Assembly: GCF_000212695.1 (NCBI RefSeq)
Contig: NC_015514.1
Location: 1,178,001-1,242,000, forward strand
DNA from: Cellulomonas fimi ATCC 484
GTDB lineage: Bacteria; Actinomycetota; Actinomycetes; Actinomycetales; Cellulomonadaceae
Direction: 5' to 3'
Length of the DNA stretch: 64,000 nucleotides
Below are positions 36,511-47,700 of the stretch, one piece after another (the stretch's first letter is position 1; each line of letters opens with the position of its first letter). The notes under the pieces are model-generated. The model made no database searches and had not been told where the DNA came from. It worked only from the letters and a program-made list of their open reading frames with translations. Position numbers and translations under genes: made by a program.

Positions 36511-38118
36511 ATGTCCTCCTCCGCCACCCCTGCCGCCGGGCTCTCCGACGCCGCCCGTCGCCCGGTCCGCCGCGCGCTCGTCAGCGTCTACGACAAGACC
36601 GGCCTGACCGAGCTGGCGGCCGCCCTGCACGCCGCGGGCGTCGAGATCGTGTCGACCGGCTCGACGGCGTCGACGGTCGCCGCCACGGGCGTGCCCGTCA
36701 CGCGCGTCGAGGACCTCACCGGGTTCCCGGAGTGCCTCGACGGCCGGGTCAAGACGCTGCACCCCCGCGTGCACGCCGGGATCCTCGCCGACACGCGGCT
36801 GCCGGAGCACCTCGCGCAGCTCGAGGACCTGGGTGTCGCGCCGTTCGAGCTGGTCGTCGTCAACCTGTACCCGTTCACCGCGACGGTCGCCTCGGGTGCG
36901 TCGCCCGACGAGTGCGTCGAGCAGATCGACATCGGCGGGCCGTCGATGGTGCGCGCCGCGGCCAAGAACCACCCGAGCGTGGCCGTCGTCGTCGACCCCG
37001 CGCGGTACGCCGACGTCGCGGCGGCCGTCGCCGCGGGTGGCTTCACGCTCGCCGAGCGCCGCGCGCTGGCCGCGCAGGCGTTCGCGCACACGGCCGCCTA
37101 CGACGTCGCCGTCGCGGGCTGGTTCGCGACCGACTACGCGCCGGGCGAGGACGCGTTCCCCGCGTTCACGGGTGCCACCTGGACGCGGTCGGACGTGCTG
37201 CGCTACGGCGAGAACCCCCACCAGGCGGCCGCGCTGTACGTGACCGCGGACGGCGCTGCGGGTCGCGGGCTCGCGGGTGCGCGCCAGCTGCACGGCAAGC
37301 AGATGAGCTACAACAACTACGTCGACGCGGACGCGGCGTGGCGCGCGGCGCACGACCACCACGCCCCGGCCGTGGCGATCATCAAGCACGCCAACCCGTG
37401 CGGGATCGCGGTCGGCGCCGACGTCGCCGACGCGCACGCCAAGGCCCACGCGTGCGACCCCGTGTCGGCGTTCGGGGGCGTCATCGCGACCAACCGCACG
37501 CTCACGGCGGCCGCAGCGGAGCAGATCGCCCCGGTGTTCACCGAGGTCGTCGTCGCGCCCGACTTCGAGCCGGAGGCGGTCGAGGTCCTGACGCGCAAGA
37601 AGAACGTGCGGCTGCTGCAGGTCACGCCGCTCGGTGCCGCGGCCGTCGAGCAGCGCCCGCTGACCGGCGGCCTGCTCGTGCAGCAGGTGGACCGGGTGGA
37701 CGCGCCCGGCGACGACCCGACCACGTGGACCCTCGCCGCCGGCGACGCCGCCGACGACGCCACCCTCGCGGACCTCGTGTTCGCCTGGCGGGCCGTGCGC
37801 GCCGTGAAGTCGAACGCCATCCTGCTCGCCGCAGACGGTGCGTCCGTCGGCGTCGGCATGGGCCAGGTCAACCGCGTCGACTCCTGCCGCCTGGCCGTCG
37901 AGCGCGCCAACACGGGCGACGTCGAGCGCGCGCGCGGCGCCGTCGCGGCGTCCGACGCGTTCTTCCCGTTCGCCGACGGGCTGCAGGTCCTGCTCGACGC
38001 GGGCGTGCGCGCGGTCGTGCAGCCGGGCGGCTCGGTGCGCGACGAGGAGGTCGTCGCGGCGGCGCAGGCCGCGGGCGTCACGCTGTACCTCACGGGCACG
38101 CGCCACTTCGCGCACTGA
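36511..38118 (+). CDS. purH: Bifunctional AICAR formyltransferase/IMP cyclohydrolase
   Basis: Last two steps of IMP synthesis. 535 aa: the MGS-like cyclohydrolase domain (about residues 15-150: [41 protein letters not shown]) and the AICARFT domain ([25 protein letters not shown] with catalytic Lys-His, ending [10 protein letters not shown]). ATG at 36511 has GGGAG seven bases upstream; the ORF extends into the riboswitch upstream and that part is not coding. Control is by the ZTP riboswitch. Confidence 0.97.
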   Translation: MSSSATPAAGLSDAARRPVRRALVSVYDKTGLTELAAALHAAGVEIVSTGSTASTVAATGVPVTRVEDLTGFPECLDGRVKTLHPRVHAGILADTRLPEHLAQLEDLGVAPFELVVVNLYPFTATVASGASPDECVEQIDIGGPSMVRAAAKNHPSVAVVVDPARYADVAAAVAAGGFTLAERRALAAQAFAHTAAYDVAVAGWFATDYAPGEDAFPAFTGATWTRSDVLRYGENPHQAAALYVTADGAAGRGLAGARQLHGKQMSYNNYVDADAAWRAAHDHHAPAVAIIKHANPCGIAVGADVADAHAKAHACDPVSAFGGVIATNRTLTAAAAEQIAPVFTEVVVAPDFEPEAVEVLTRKKNVRLLQVTPLGAAAVEQRPLTGGLLVQQVDRVDAPGDDPTTWTLAAGDAADDATLADLVFAWRAVRAVKSNAILLAADGASVGVGMGQVNRVDSCRLAVERANTGDVERARGAVAASDAFFPFADGLQVLLDAGVRAVVQPGGSVRDEEVVAAAQAAGVTLYLTGTRHFAH

Positions 38119-38124
38119 CGCGAC

Positions 38125-38158
38125 CGGGCCCGGGGCGCCGCCGCGCGCCCCGGGCCCG
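38125..38158. terminator. Terminator of purH
   Basis: CGGGCCCGGGGCGC (38125-38138) and its exact complement (38145-38158) make a 14-bp perfect stem with a 6-nt loop, just past purH and facing the convergent oxidoreductase gene; it could serve both strands. Two copies of a 22-bp tandem repeat with CAGTCGCACGCG (38162 and 38184) follow. Confidence 0.75.
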
Positions 38159-38217
38159 CACCAGTCGCACGCGGGGCCCGCATCAGTCGCACGCGAGGCC
38201 TCAGCGTCGCTCGGGGG

Positions 38218-39507
38218 TCAGGCGAGGGCCGCCTCGCGCAGGGCCCGGCCGGCGTCGCGCGCGAGCCCGCGGTCGAGACGAGGGAGCGCGGCACCGGCGA
38301 ACAGCCGGCGGGCCGCCCCGACGTCGCGCGGGCGGTCGACCGTGAGGACGGCGGTGCACGTGCCGGTGCCCGGCCGGAACCACAGCGCGGTCCACCCGGC
38401 GTCGTCGGCGGGGTCGCCGCGCAGCTCCACGTCGTCGGCGGCGCCGGGGAGGCCGAACAGGGCCAGCTCGTGGCCGAGCTGCGTGGAGAACACGTAGGGC
38501 GCGACGTCCTCGGCCGGTGCCGGGTCCCCGACCAGGTCTGCGGCCAGCGCCGCGGGCGTGCGCAACGCGCCGTCCCAGTGCCCGCCGGGCACCCAGCCGT
38601 GCCGGGCCGACCGCCGCAGCGCGACGTCGCCGACCGCGCGCACGTGCCGAGGTGCGCCCACGACGGCGAGCGACGCGTCGACCCGCAGCGACCCGTCGGG
38701 CTCACGGGGCAGGGCGTCGCCGAGCCACGCCGTCGCCGGGCGGGCACCGACCGCGGCGAGCACGGCGTCGGCGGCGAGCACCGTGCCGTCGGCGAGCCGG
38801 ACCGCGTCGGGCCGGACCTCGACGACCTGCGCCCCCGTGACGAGCCGGACCCCGGCCCGGGCGTACCAGGGGACCGTGAGCGCGCCGACCGCGGTTCCGA
38901 GCGCCACGGAGAGCGGCGACGCGGCGGCCTCGACGACGGTGACCTCGCCACCGGCCGCCGCGACGACACCCGCGACCTCCGCGCCGATCCAGCCGGCACC
39001 CACGACGACCAGCCGGCGCCCGGGCCCGACGGTGGCGCGCAGCCGGTCGGCGTCCGCAGCGGTGTGCAGCGTGAGCGCGGCCTCCCACCCGGCGGGCCGC
39101 ACGGCGCGGGCTCCGCTGGCGACGACGACCGCGTCCGCGGTCACCTCCCCGGTGTCCGTCCCCACCGCGACACCCGCGGCGTCGACGCGCAGACCACGCG
39201 CCGGCCGGTCGAGGTGCACCTCGTCGGCGAGGACGGTCACGTCGGTGCCGATCTCGTCCGTCAGCCACGTCGGGCCGGGCCGGTCGAGCAGGTGCTTGGA
39301 CAGCGGCGGGCGGTCGTAGGGGGCCACCCCCTCGGCGCCGAGGACGACGACGCGGCCGTCGAACCCCCGCTCGCGCAGCGCCGCGACGGTCTGGGTGGCG
39401 GCCAGGCCGGCGCCGACGACGACGACGTCGCGCGGCACGGGGGCGGCTGCGCGGACCGGTGGCGGTGTGACGTGCGGCTGGTCGTCCGAGGAGGTCCTGG
39501 TCGTCAC
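38218..39507 (-). CDS. FAD-dependent oxidoreductase, ferredoxin-reductase type
   Basis: 429 aa. Two Rossmann motifs are present: VVVVGAGLAATQTVAALRERG (FAD, about residues 23-43) and LVVVGAGWIGAEVAGVVAAAGGEV (NAD(P)H, about 160-183). VAPYDRPPLSKHLL is characteristic of the BphA4/rhodocoxin reductase class, and AVGDVALR near residue 290 contacts FAD. The C-terminal reductase domain is present but short. GTG at 39507 lies seven bases after TACCGT (39520-39515), a leaderless start. No ferredoxin, dioxygenase or P450 gene is next to it, so its partner is unknown. Confidence 0.88.
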   Translation of the reverse strand: MTTRTSSDDQPHVTPPPVRAAAPVPRDVVVVGAGLAATQTVAALRERGFDGRVVVLGAEGVAPYDRPPLSKHLLDRPGPTWLTDEIGTDVTVLADEVHLDRPARGLRVDAAGVAVGTDTGEVTADAVVVASGARAVRPAGWEAALTLHTAADADRLRATVGPGRRLVVVGAGWIGAEVAGVVAAAGGEVTVVEAAASPLSVALGTAVGALTVPWYARAGVRLVTGAQVVEVRPDAVRLADGTVLAADAVLAAVGARPATAWLGDALPREPDGSLRVDASLAVVGAPRHVRAVGDVALRRSARHGWVPGGHWDGALRTPAALAADLVGDPAPAEDVAPYVFSTQLGHELALFGLPGAADDVELRGDPADDAGWTALWFRPGTGTCTAVLTVDRPRDVGAARRLFAGAALPRLDRGLARDAGRALREAALA

Positions 39508-39564
39508 CCGCGCAACGGTAGTCTCCCGTCGGGAGGCGATCGATCGATGGTGCAGGAGCGGGTC

Positions 39565-39951
39565 ATGGGGCACGAGGTCCCGAAGCCGGTGCAACCGGTC
39601 CCTCCCGCCGACCCTCCGGTCCCGTCGACGGGCCCGATCCCGGTCGAGGAGGCGCCGCTCGACCCGCGCGCCATCGCCCGGGCCTCGCTCGACGCCGCGC
39701 GCAACGCGTCCCTGTGGTGGACGGCCGGCGGTGTGCTGCTGACCCTGCTCGTCGCGTTCGCGACGGGCGCGCGCGCCGGTGCGTACACCCTCGCGGCAGT
39801 CCTCGCGGTGTGCGGCGTCGTGCGGGCCGTGCGGCCGTCGCCGGGGCCGGTCGCCGTCTCGGTGCGGGCCAAGCCGCTCGACCTGCTGCTGCTGTTCGGC
39901 GCGGCGGCGTCCATCGGCTTCCTCGCGCACGTCCTGCCCGGAGCGGGCTGA
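39565..39951 (+). CDS. DUF3017 membrane protein
   Basis: 128 aa with a Pro-rich N-terminus and three hydrophobic segments (about residues 52-69, 73-88 and 106-124). It fits DUF3017, a small actinobacterial membrane family often found near purH, folD or mdh. I chose ATG at 39565 because AGGAG lies six bases upstream; ATG at 39547, preceded by GGGAGG at ten bases, is a plausible alternative adding six residues. Function unknown. Confidence 0.78.
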   Translation: MGHEVPKPVQPVPPADPPVPSTGPIPVEEAPLDPRAIARASLDAARNASLWWTAGGVLLTLLVAFATGARAGAYTLAAVLAVCGVVRAVRPSPGPVAVSVRAKPLDLLLLFGAAASIGFLAHVLPGAG

Positions 39952-40032
39952 CGGAGCGACGCCCCGGGCCCGCCCGCTCGGCGGTCGCGGGTGCGACGGC
40001 CGGGGGCGGACGCCGGGGCGTCGGGGTGGTGC

Positions 40033-41067
40033 TCAGGCGCCGCGGTGCTCCTCGACCACGAGCGTGTCCTGCGTCGTGACGTACAGGTCGTCCTCCTCGA
40101 GCAGGTTGTCCTCGACCGGCTCGGCGGCGAACGCGCGGTAGACGAGCGCCGCGATCGCCGCGCCGAGCAGGGGTGCCGCCCAGAACAGCCACATCTGGCT
40201 CCACGCCCAGCCCTCGGCGAAGATCGCCGCCGCGAACGACCGTGCCGGGTTCAGGGAGCCGTTGGTGACGGGTGTGGCGACGAGGAGCAGCGCGGCGAGC
40301 GCGAGGCCGATCGCCACCGGGGCGGGCGCCTTCGCCCGGCGGTCCGTGGCGCCGAGGATGATGCCGACGAGCACCGCGGTGGCGACGAGCTCGACGAGGC
40401 CCGCGCCGATCCAGGAGAAGCCCTCGCCGGTCTGCGCGGCGATCGGCGAGTGCTCGCCGAACCCGTTCGCGGCCGACGAGAAGAACTGACGCTCCTGGCC
40501 CGTGAGGGCGGGCAGCGTGGTCGCGACGACGAACAGCACCGCCGCGGCCGCCGCCGCCCCGAGGAGCTGCGCGAGCCAGTACGGCAGCACGTCCTTCCAC
40601 GAGGTCCGGCCTGCGAGCGCCGCCCCGAAGGTCACGGCCGGGTTGAAGTGCCCGCCGGAGACGTGCCCGACGGCGGACAGCGCCGCGAGCAGCGCGACAC
40701 CGAACGCGAGCGCCACGGCGAGCGCCCCTGCGCCCGTGGCGCCGGCATACAGGGCCGTGCCGATGCCGGCGAGCACCAGCACGAACGTCCCGAACGCCTC
40801 GGCGCCGAAGCGCGACAGGAGCCCGGGTCCGGCCGCGACGAGCGTGCCCGCGGGCACGACGTAGGCGTCGAGGTCGTCGTCCGCGGGTGCGGGGGCGGGT
40901 GCGGGCGGCGGCGGCGTCACGGGGGCCTGCTTCGCGAGCGACGGCGCGGGAGCGGCCTCCGGGGACGGCGCGGCGGCGGCGTCGGCGCTCGCGGCGGCGG
41001 CGGCCCCCGGCGCGGGGTCCGCGGCCCGGGGCGCGTCGGCGGGCTGGTCGGGGGTGTCGTGGGACAT
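40033..41067 (-). CDS. Aquaporin/glycerol facilitator (MIP) family channel
   Basis: 344 aa, longer than the usual 230-280 because of an 85-residue Ala/Pro-rich N-terminal extension. Six helices follow, with both pore motifs: GGHFNPAVTFG (first half) and NGSLNPARSFA (second half), including the selectivity-filter Arg. The helix-5 position that is His in AqpZ-type water channels appears to be Leu in ALAALLLVATPVTN, so strict water selectivity is doubtful. ATG at 41067 lies nine bases after CACGAT on the minus strand, a possible leaderless start. Confidence 0.88.
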   Translation of the reverse strand: MSHDTPDQPADAPRAADPAPGAAAAASADAAAAPSPEAAPAPSLAKQAPVTPPPPAPAPAPADDDLDAYVVPAGTLVAAGPGLLSRFGAEAFGTFVLVLAGIGTALYAGATGAGALAVALAFGVALLAALSAVGHVSGGHFNPAVTFGAALAGRTSWKDVLPYWLAQLLGAAAAAAVLFVVATTLPALTGQERQFFSSAANGFGEHSPIAAQTGEGFSWIGAGLVELVATAVLVGIILGATDRRAKAPAPVAIGLALAALLLVATPVTNGSLNPARSFAAAIFAEGWAWSQMWLFWAAPLLGAAIAALVYRAFAAEPVEDNLLEEDDLYVTTQDTLVVEEHRGA

Positions 41068-41209
41068 GGGGGTCCGATCGTGTGAGCGGGTCCGCGGGCG
41101 CCGTGCACGTGCGGGCTCGTCACCCGTCCGCCGCGCCGTTGCTGATGGGGGCCAGCATGCCAGCGAAGTGTGAGCGGGGGCACCGAGACGGGACACCGTC
41201 CGGTCCCCG

Positions 41210-41233
41210 AGATGTCTTGACGTCGAGTAATCT
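41210..41233. promoter_or_regulatory. Palindromic operator upstream of icd
   Basis: Imperfect 11-2-11 palindrome with core TCTTGACGTCGAGT. The left arm AGATGTCTTGA matches the complement of the right arm at 8 of 11 positions. The same architecture precedes sucC at 31191-31214. A TAATCT -10 candidate lies inside it (41228-41233). Confidence 0.45.
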
Positions 41234-41325
41234 TGTCCGCGGAAACGCCGGCCGTCGCGCGCTGAGCGGGCGGCGCGGCCCCTGGGCCTTCACGGGCCCG
41301 TCCCCACGGCACAGGAGACCCCCGC

Positions 41326-43648
<2,323 letters not shown>

Positions 43649-43739
43649 CGCCGGCGTCCTCCGGCGGCTCGCGTCGTCGAGGCTGCGAGCAGGCGCGACG
43701 CTTCCACGGGCCGCTGTCGGTGACCGCTACGGTGCAGGC

Positions 43740-44225
43740 GTGCCTCTCACAGCCACCCGCCCGTCCGCACACGACCGGACCGACGGGGCGTCCCGCACGC
43801 CTGCCGGTGGTGCCGCGACGTCCGTTCCGCGGTGGGGGATCGGTGCCTCGGCCGTGCTCGCGGTCCTCCTCGCGACGGCCGGCTGCGCGGTGCAGGGTGT
43901 CGATCCCGAGACACTGCCGGGCGAGTACGTCGCGGTCGACGGGGAGGGCGGCCTGACGCTGCGGCCGGACGGGGGGTTCGACGCCGTCGACGTGCCGGTG
44001 GACGTGCTCGGCGACGTCACGGACGCGGACGTGGTCGACCTCGCGGGGACGTGGGAGTACCTGGACATGAGCGCGTCCGACGTCGTGTACCTGTCGGTCG
44101 ACGACGTGGCCGGCGGGACCTCCCGTGTCGGCGGCGTGCAGCTGTACGTCGCCCCCAGCGGGTCGGTGTACTTCCACCCGGACCCCGACAGCGGGCACAA
44201 GGTCTTCTACGAGCGCGCCGAGTGA
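43740..44225 (+). CDS. Small lipoprotein of unknown function
   Basis: 161 aa. A long 31-residue cytosolic lead precedes a hydrophobic helix ending in the lipobox LATAGC (Cys49). The mature part is acidic and beta-rich: LPGEYVAVDGEGGLTLRPDGGFDAVDVP, GTWEYLDMSASDVVYLSVDD and GSVYFHPDPDSGHKVFYER, which look like small lipocalin-like or DUF-type strands. GTG at 43740 follows TACGGT (43728-43733) by six bases, a leaderless start. No named family recognised. Confidence 0.8.
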   Translation: MPLTATRPSAHDRTDGASRTPAGGAATSVPRWGIGASAVLAVLLATAGCAVQGVDPETLPGEYVAVDGEGGLTLRPDGGFDAVDVPVDVLGDVTDADVVDLAGTWEYLDMSASDVVYLSVDDVAGGTSRVGGVQLYVAPSGSVYFHPDPDSGHKVFYERAE

Positions 44226-44286
44226 CGCCGCACGGGCGCGCGGGGCTGACGTGGTGCCCGGCGGGGCGCCGGGAGGGGGCGGGGGC

Positions 44287-44562
44287 GTGCGTGTCGCGAT
44301 CCGGGTGAGGCCGGGGGCGTCGCGGACCCGCGTGGGCGGGCTGCACGGGGACCGGCTGGTGGTGGCCGTGCAGGCGCGGGCGGTCGACGGCGCGGCGACG
44401 GAGGCGGCGCTCGCCGCGCTGGCGGACGCGCTCGGGGTGCGACGTCGCCACGTGTCGCTCGTGTCGGGCGCGACGAGCCGGGACAAGGTCGCGGAGGTCG
44501 ACGACGCCGTCGTGACGCAGGACGTGCGCGGCCGGGTCGCGGAGCTGCTGGTCCCGCACTGA
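44287..44562 (+). CDS. DUF167/YggU family protein
   Basis: 91 aa with the compact YggU fold: VRVAIRVRPGASRTRVGG, LVVAVQARAVDGAATEAALAALADALGVRRRHVSLVSGATSRDK. Function in the cell is not established. GTG at 44287 sits after a G-rich stretch (GGGAGGGGG). It follows the lipoprotein after 61 bases and may be cotranscribed with it. Confidence 0.85.
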   Translation: MRVAIRVRPGASRTRVGGLHGDRLVVAVQARAVDGAATEAALAALADALGVRRRHVSLVSGATSRDKVAEVDDAVVTQDVRGRVAELLVPH

Positions 44563-44688
44563 GGCGAGCCGCGCGGCCCGGTCGGGAGCGGGAGGTCGTC
44601 GGCGTCGCCGGGCGGGGACGTCGTCGGCGTGCTGGACTGGGCGTCGGGATGTCCGGTTGGCGAACGCTCCTCCGATACGCCCGAAACC

Positions 44689-44719
44689 CTTGCTGCAACT
44701 TGCTGCAAGGAAGTACGGT
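44689..44719 (+). promoter_or_regulatory. Tandem LacI-type operators in the amylopullulanase promoter
   Basis: CTTGCTGCAA occurs twice in tandem (44689-44698, 44699-44708); each contains the palindrome TTGCTGCAA. A TACGGT -10 (44714-44719) and a TTGCTG -35 (44690-44695) with an 18-bp spacer place the operators over the -35 and spacer. MalR-type LacI repressors of actinobacterial amylase genes bind related TTGC/GCAA sites, so maltose/maltodextrin induction is likely. Confidence 0.65.
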
Positions 44720-44767
44720 CGGCGACGTCCCGCCACACCGCTGTGCCGGGTCGACGAAGGAGTCGCC

Positions 44768-47700
44768 ATGTCGCGCCGCCCCCTTGCCCCTGCGGGAGGA
44801 CCCGCCCCGACCGGACGACGGCTCACCGCCGGGCTCACCGCCCTCGCGGTCGGAGCCGGGCTCGTCGGCACCGCCGCCCTCGCCGCGGCGACCGCGCCGC
44901 CCGCCGCCGCCGTCGCGACCACAGCCGCCCTCGTCGGCAGCCTGCAGTCGGAGCTCGGCTGCGCCGGCGACTGGGCACCCGACTGCGCCGCCACGGAGCT
45001 CGCCCCGACGGGCGACGGCCGGTTCACGGCCGACTTCGAGGTCCCCGCGGGCGCCTGGGAGTACAAGGTCGCGCTCAACGACGCGTGGGACGAGTCGTAC
45101 GGCGTCGACGGCTCGGGCGACAACAGCCCGCTCGTCCTCGCCGGACCCACCACGCTGCGCGTCACGTACGACGACGCGACGCACCGCACCTCGGTCACGC
45201 CGCTCGGGCTGGGCGGCGGCTACACCGACGCCGACGCGGCGCTCGTCGCGGAGCCCGTCCGCGACCCGGGCGCGGGCAAGAGCTTCTACTTCGTCATGAC
45301 GGACCGGTTCGCCAACGCGGACCCGTCGAACGACACCGGCGGGCTCACGGGCGACCGCCTCACGACGGGTCTCGACCCGACCGACAAGGGCTTCTACCAC
45401 GGCGGCGACATCGCCGGTCTGCGCGAGCGGCTCGACTACGTCGAAGGGCTCGGCACGTCGGCGATCTGGCTGACGCCGTCCTTCAAGAACAACCCGGTGC
45501 AGGGGACCGGCGCGGACGCGTCCGCCGGGTACCACGGGTACTGGATCACCGACTTCACGCAGATCGACCCGCACCTCGGCACGAACGCCGAGCTCGAGGC
45601 CCTCATCGACGAGGCCCACGCCCGCGGGATCGACGTGTACTTCGACATCATCACGAACCACACGGCGGACGTCATCGACTACGCCGAGGGCACGTACGGC
45701 TACGTCGACCAGGCCACGGACCCGTACCGGGCGGCCGACGGCACGCCGTTCGACCCGGGCGACTACGCCGGTACCGGTGACTTCCCCGCGCTCGACCCCG
45801 CGACGTCGTTCCCGTACACGCCGGTGGTCGACCCGGCCGACGCGGACGTCAAGGTCCCGGCCTGGCTCAACGACCCGACGCTGTACCACAACCGCGGCAA
45901 CTCGACGTGGACGGGCGAGTCCGTCACGTACGGCGACTTCTCGGGCCTCGACGACCTCATGACCGAGCACCCGACCGTGGTGGACGGGTTCGAGGACGTC
46001 TACGAGGCGTGGGTGGACCTCGGCATCGACGGGTTCCGCATCGACACCGCGAAGCACGTGAACTTCGAGTTCTGGCAGGAGTGGGCCACCGCGATCGGCG
46101 AGCACGCCGCGTCGGTCGGCAACCCCGACTTCTTCATGTTCGGCGAGGTGTACGACGCCGACCCGGCGAAGCTGTCGCCGTACGTGCGCCGGACCGACAT
46201 GAACGCGGTCCTCGACTTCACGTTCCAGTCGGCCGCCGCGGGGTACGCGGGCGGCTCCTCGTCGGCCGAGGCGCTGTCGACCCTGTTCGCGGGCGACGAC
46301 TACTACACGACCCCGACGTCGAACGCGCAGGCGCTGCCGACGTTCCTCGGCAACCACGACATGGGCCGCATCGGCTACTTCGTCAAGAACGCGAGCGACC
46401 CGCAGGCGCGCTCGCAGCTCGCCCACGCGCTCATGTACCTGACGCGTGGGCAGCCGGTCGTCTACTACGGCGACGAGCAGGGTTTCGTCGGTGACGGCTC
46501 GCTCAACGGCACGGACAAGGACGCGCGCCAGTCGCTGTTCGCGACGCAGGTCGACGAGTACGCCGACCAGGCGCTGCTCGACGGCACGACCGCCGGTGCG
46601 GTCGACCGCTACGACACCGACACGGTGCTCTACCGGACCATCGCGGACCTCGCAGCGCTGCGCGCCGAGACGCCCGCGCTGCGCACGGGTGCGCAGATCG
46701 AGCGCTACTCCGACGGCGGCGTCTACGCGTTCTCGCGCGTCGACGCGTCGGAGAAGGTCGAGCACCTCGTCGCGCTCAACAACGGCACGGCGCCGGCGAC
46801 GGTCACGGTCGACACGCTCACCCCGGGCGCGACGTTCACCGGCCTCTACGGCACGACCGGCACGGTCACGGCCGCGGCCGACGGCACGGTGCCGCTCACG
46901 ATCCCCGCGCTGTCGGCGGTCGTGCTGCGCGCCGGGACGACGGTCGGCGCCCCGGCCACCGCTGGTCCGATCACTGTCGACGTGCCCGGTGCGGGTGCGG
47001 CCGTGAGCGGCGTCGCTCCCGTCGGCGCCGACGTCGCGGACGACATGTGGAGCCAGACGTCGTTCGCCTACCGCGTCGTGGGTGACACCGGCTGGACCGC
47101 GCTCGGGACGTCCGAGACGACCAGCCCGCGCGTCTACCACGACGTCACGGACCTCGACCGCGGCACGCTCGTCGAGTACCGCGCGGTCACGGTCGACGCG
47201 GCCGGCCACCGGTCGGCGGCCTCGACGTTCGGCAGCGTCGGCATCCGCGTCGACGGCGACGTGGACGAGGGCCCCGACCCGGGCGACCTCGTCGTGTCGG
47301 TGCCGGGCAGCCACAACAGCGAGATGGGCTGCGCAGGCGACTGGGCACCGGCGTGCGAGACCGCGCGCCTGACCTACCGGGCCGACGGCGTCTACGCGGG
47401 CACGTTCACGCTGCCCGCCGGCTCGTACGAGTACAAGGTCGCCATCGGCGGCTCCTGGACCGAGAACTACGGCGCGGGTGGAGTGCGCGACGGTGCGAAC
47501 GTCACGTACACGCTGGCGGCGCCGACCGCCGTGACCTTCTACTACGACCCGGTCACGCACTGGTTCACGTCGACCGCGCAGGGCCCGGTCCTCACGGTCC
47601 CGGGCTCGCACAACTCCGAGCTGGGCTGCGCGGCCGACTGGTCGCCCGACTGCCTGAGGACGTGGCTGCAGGACCCGGACGGCGACGGCACCTACACGTT

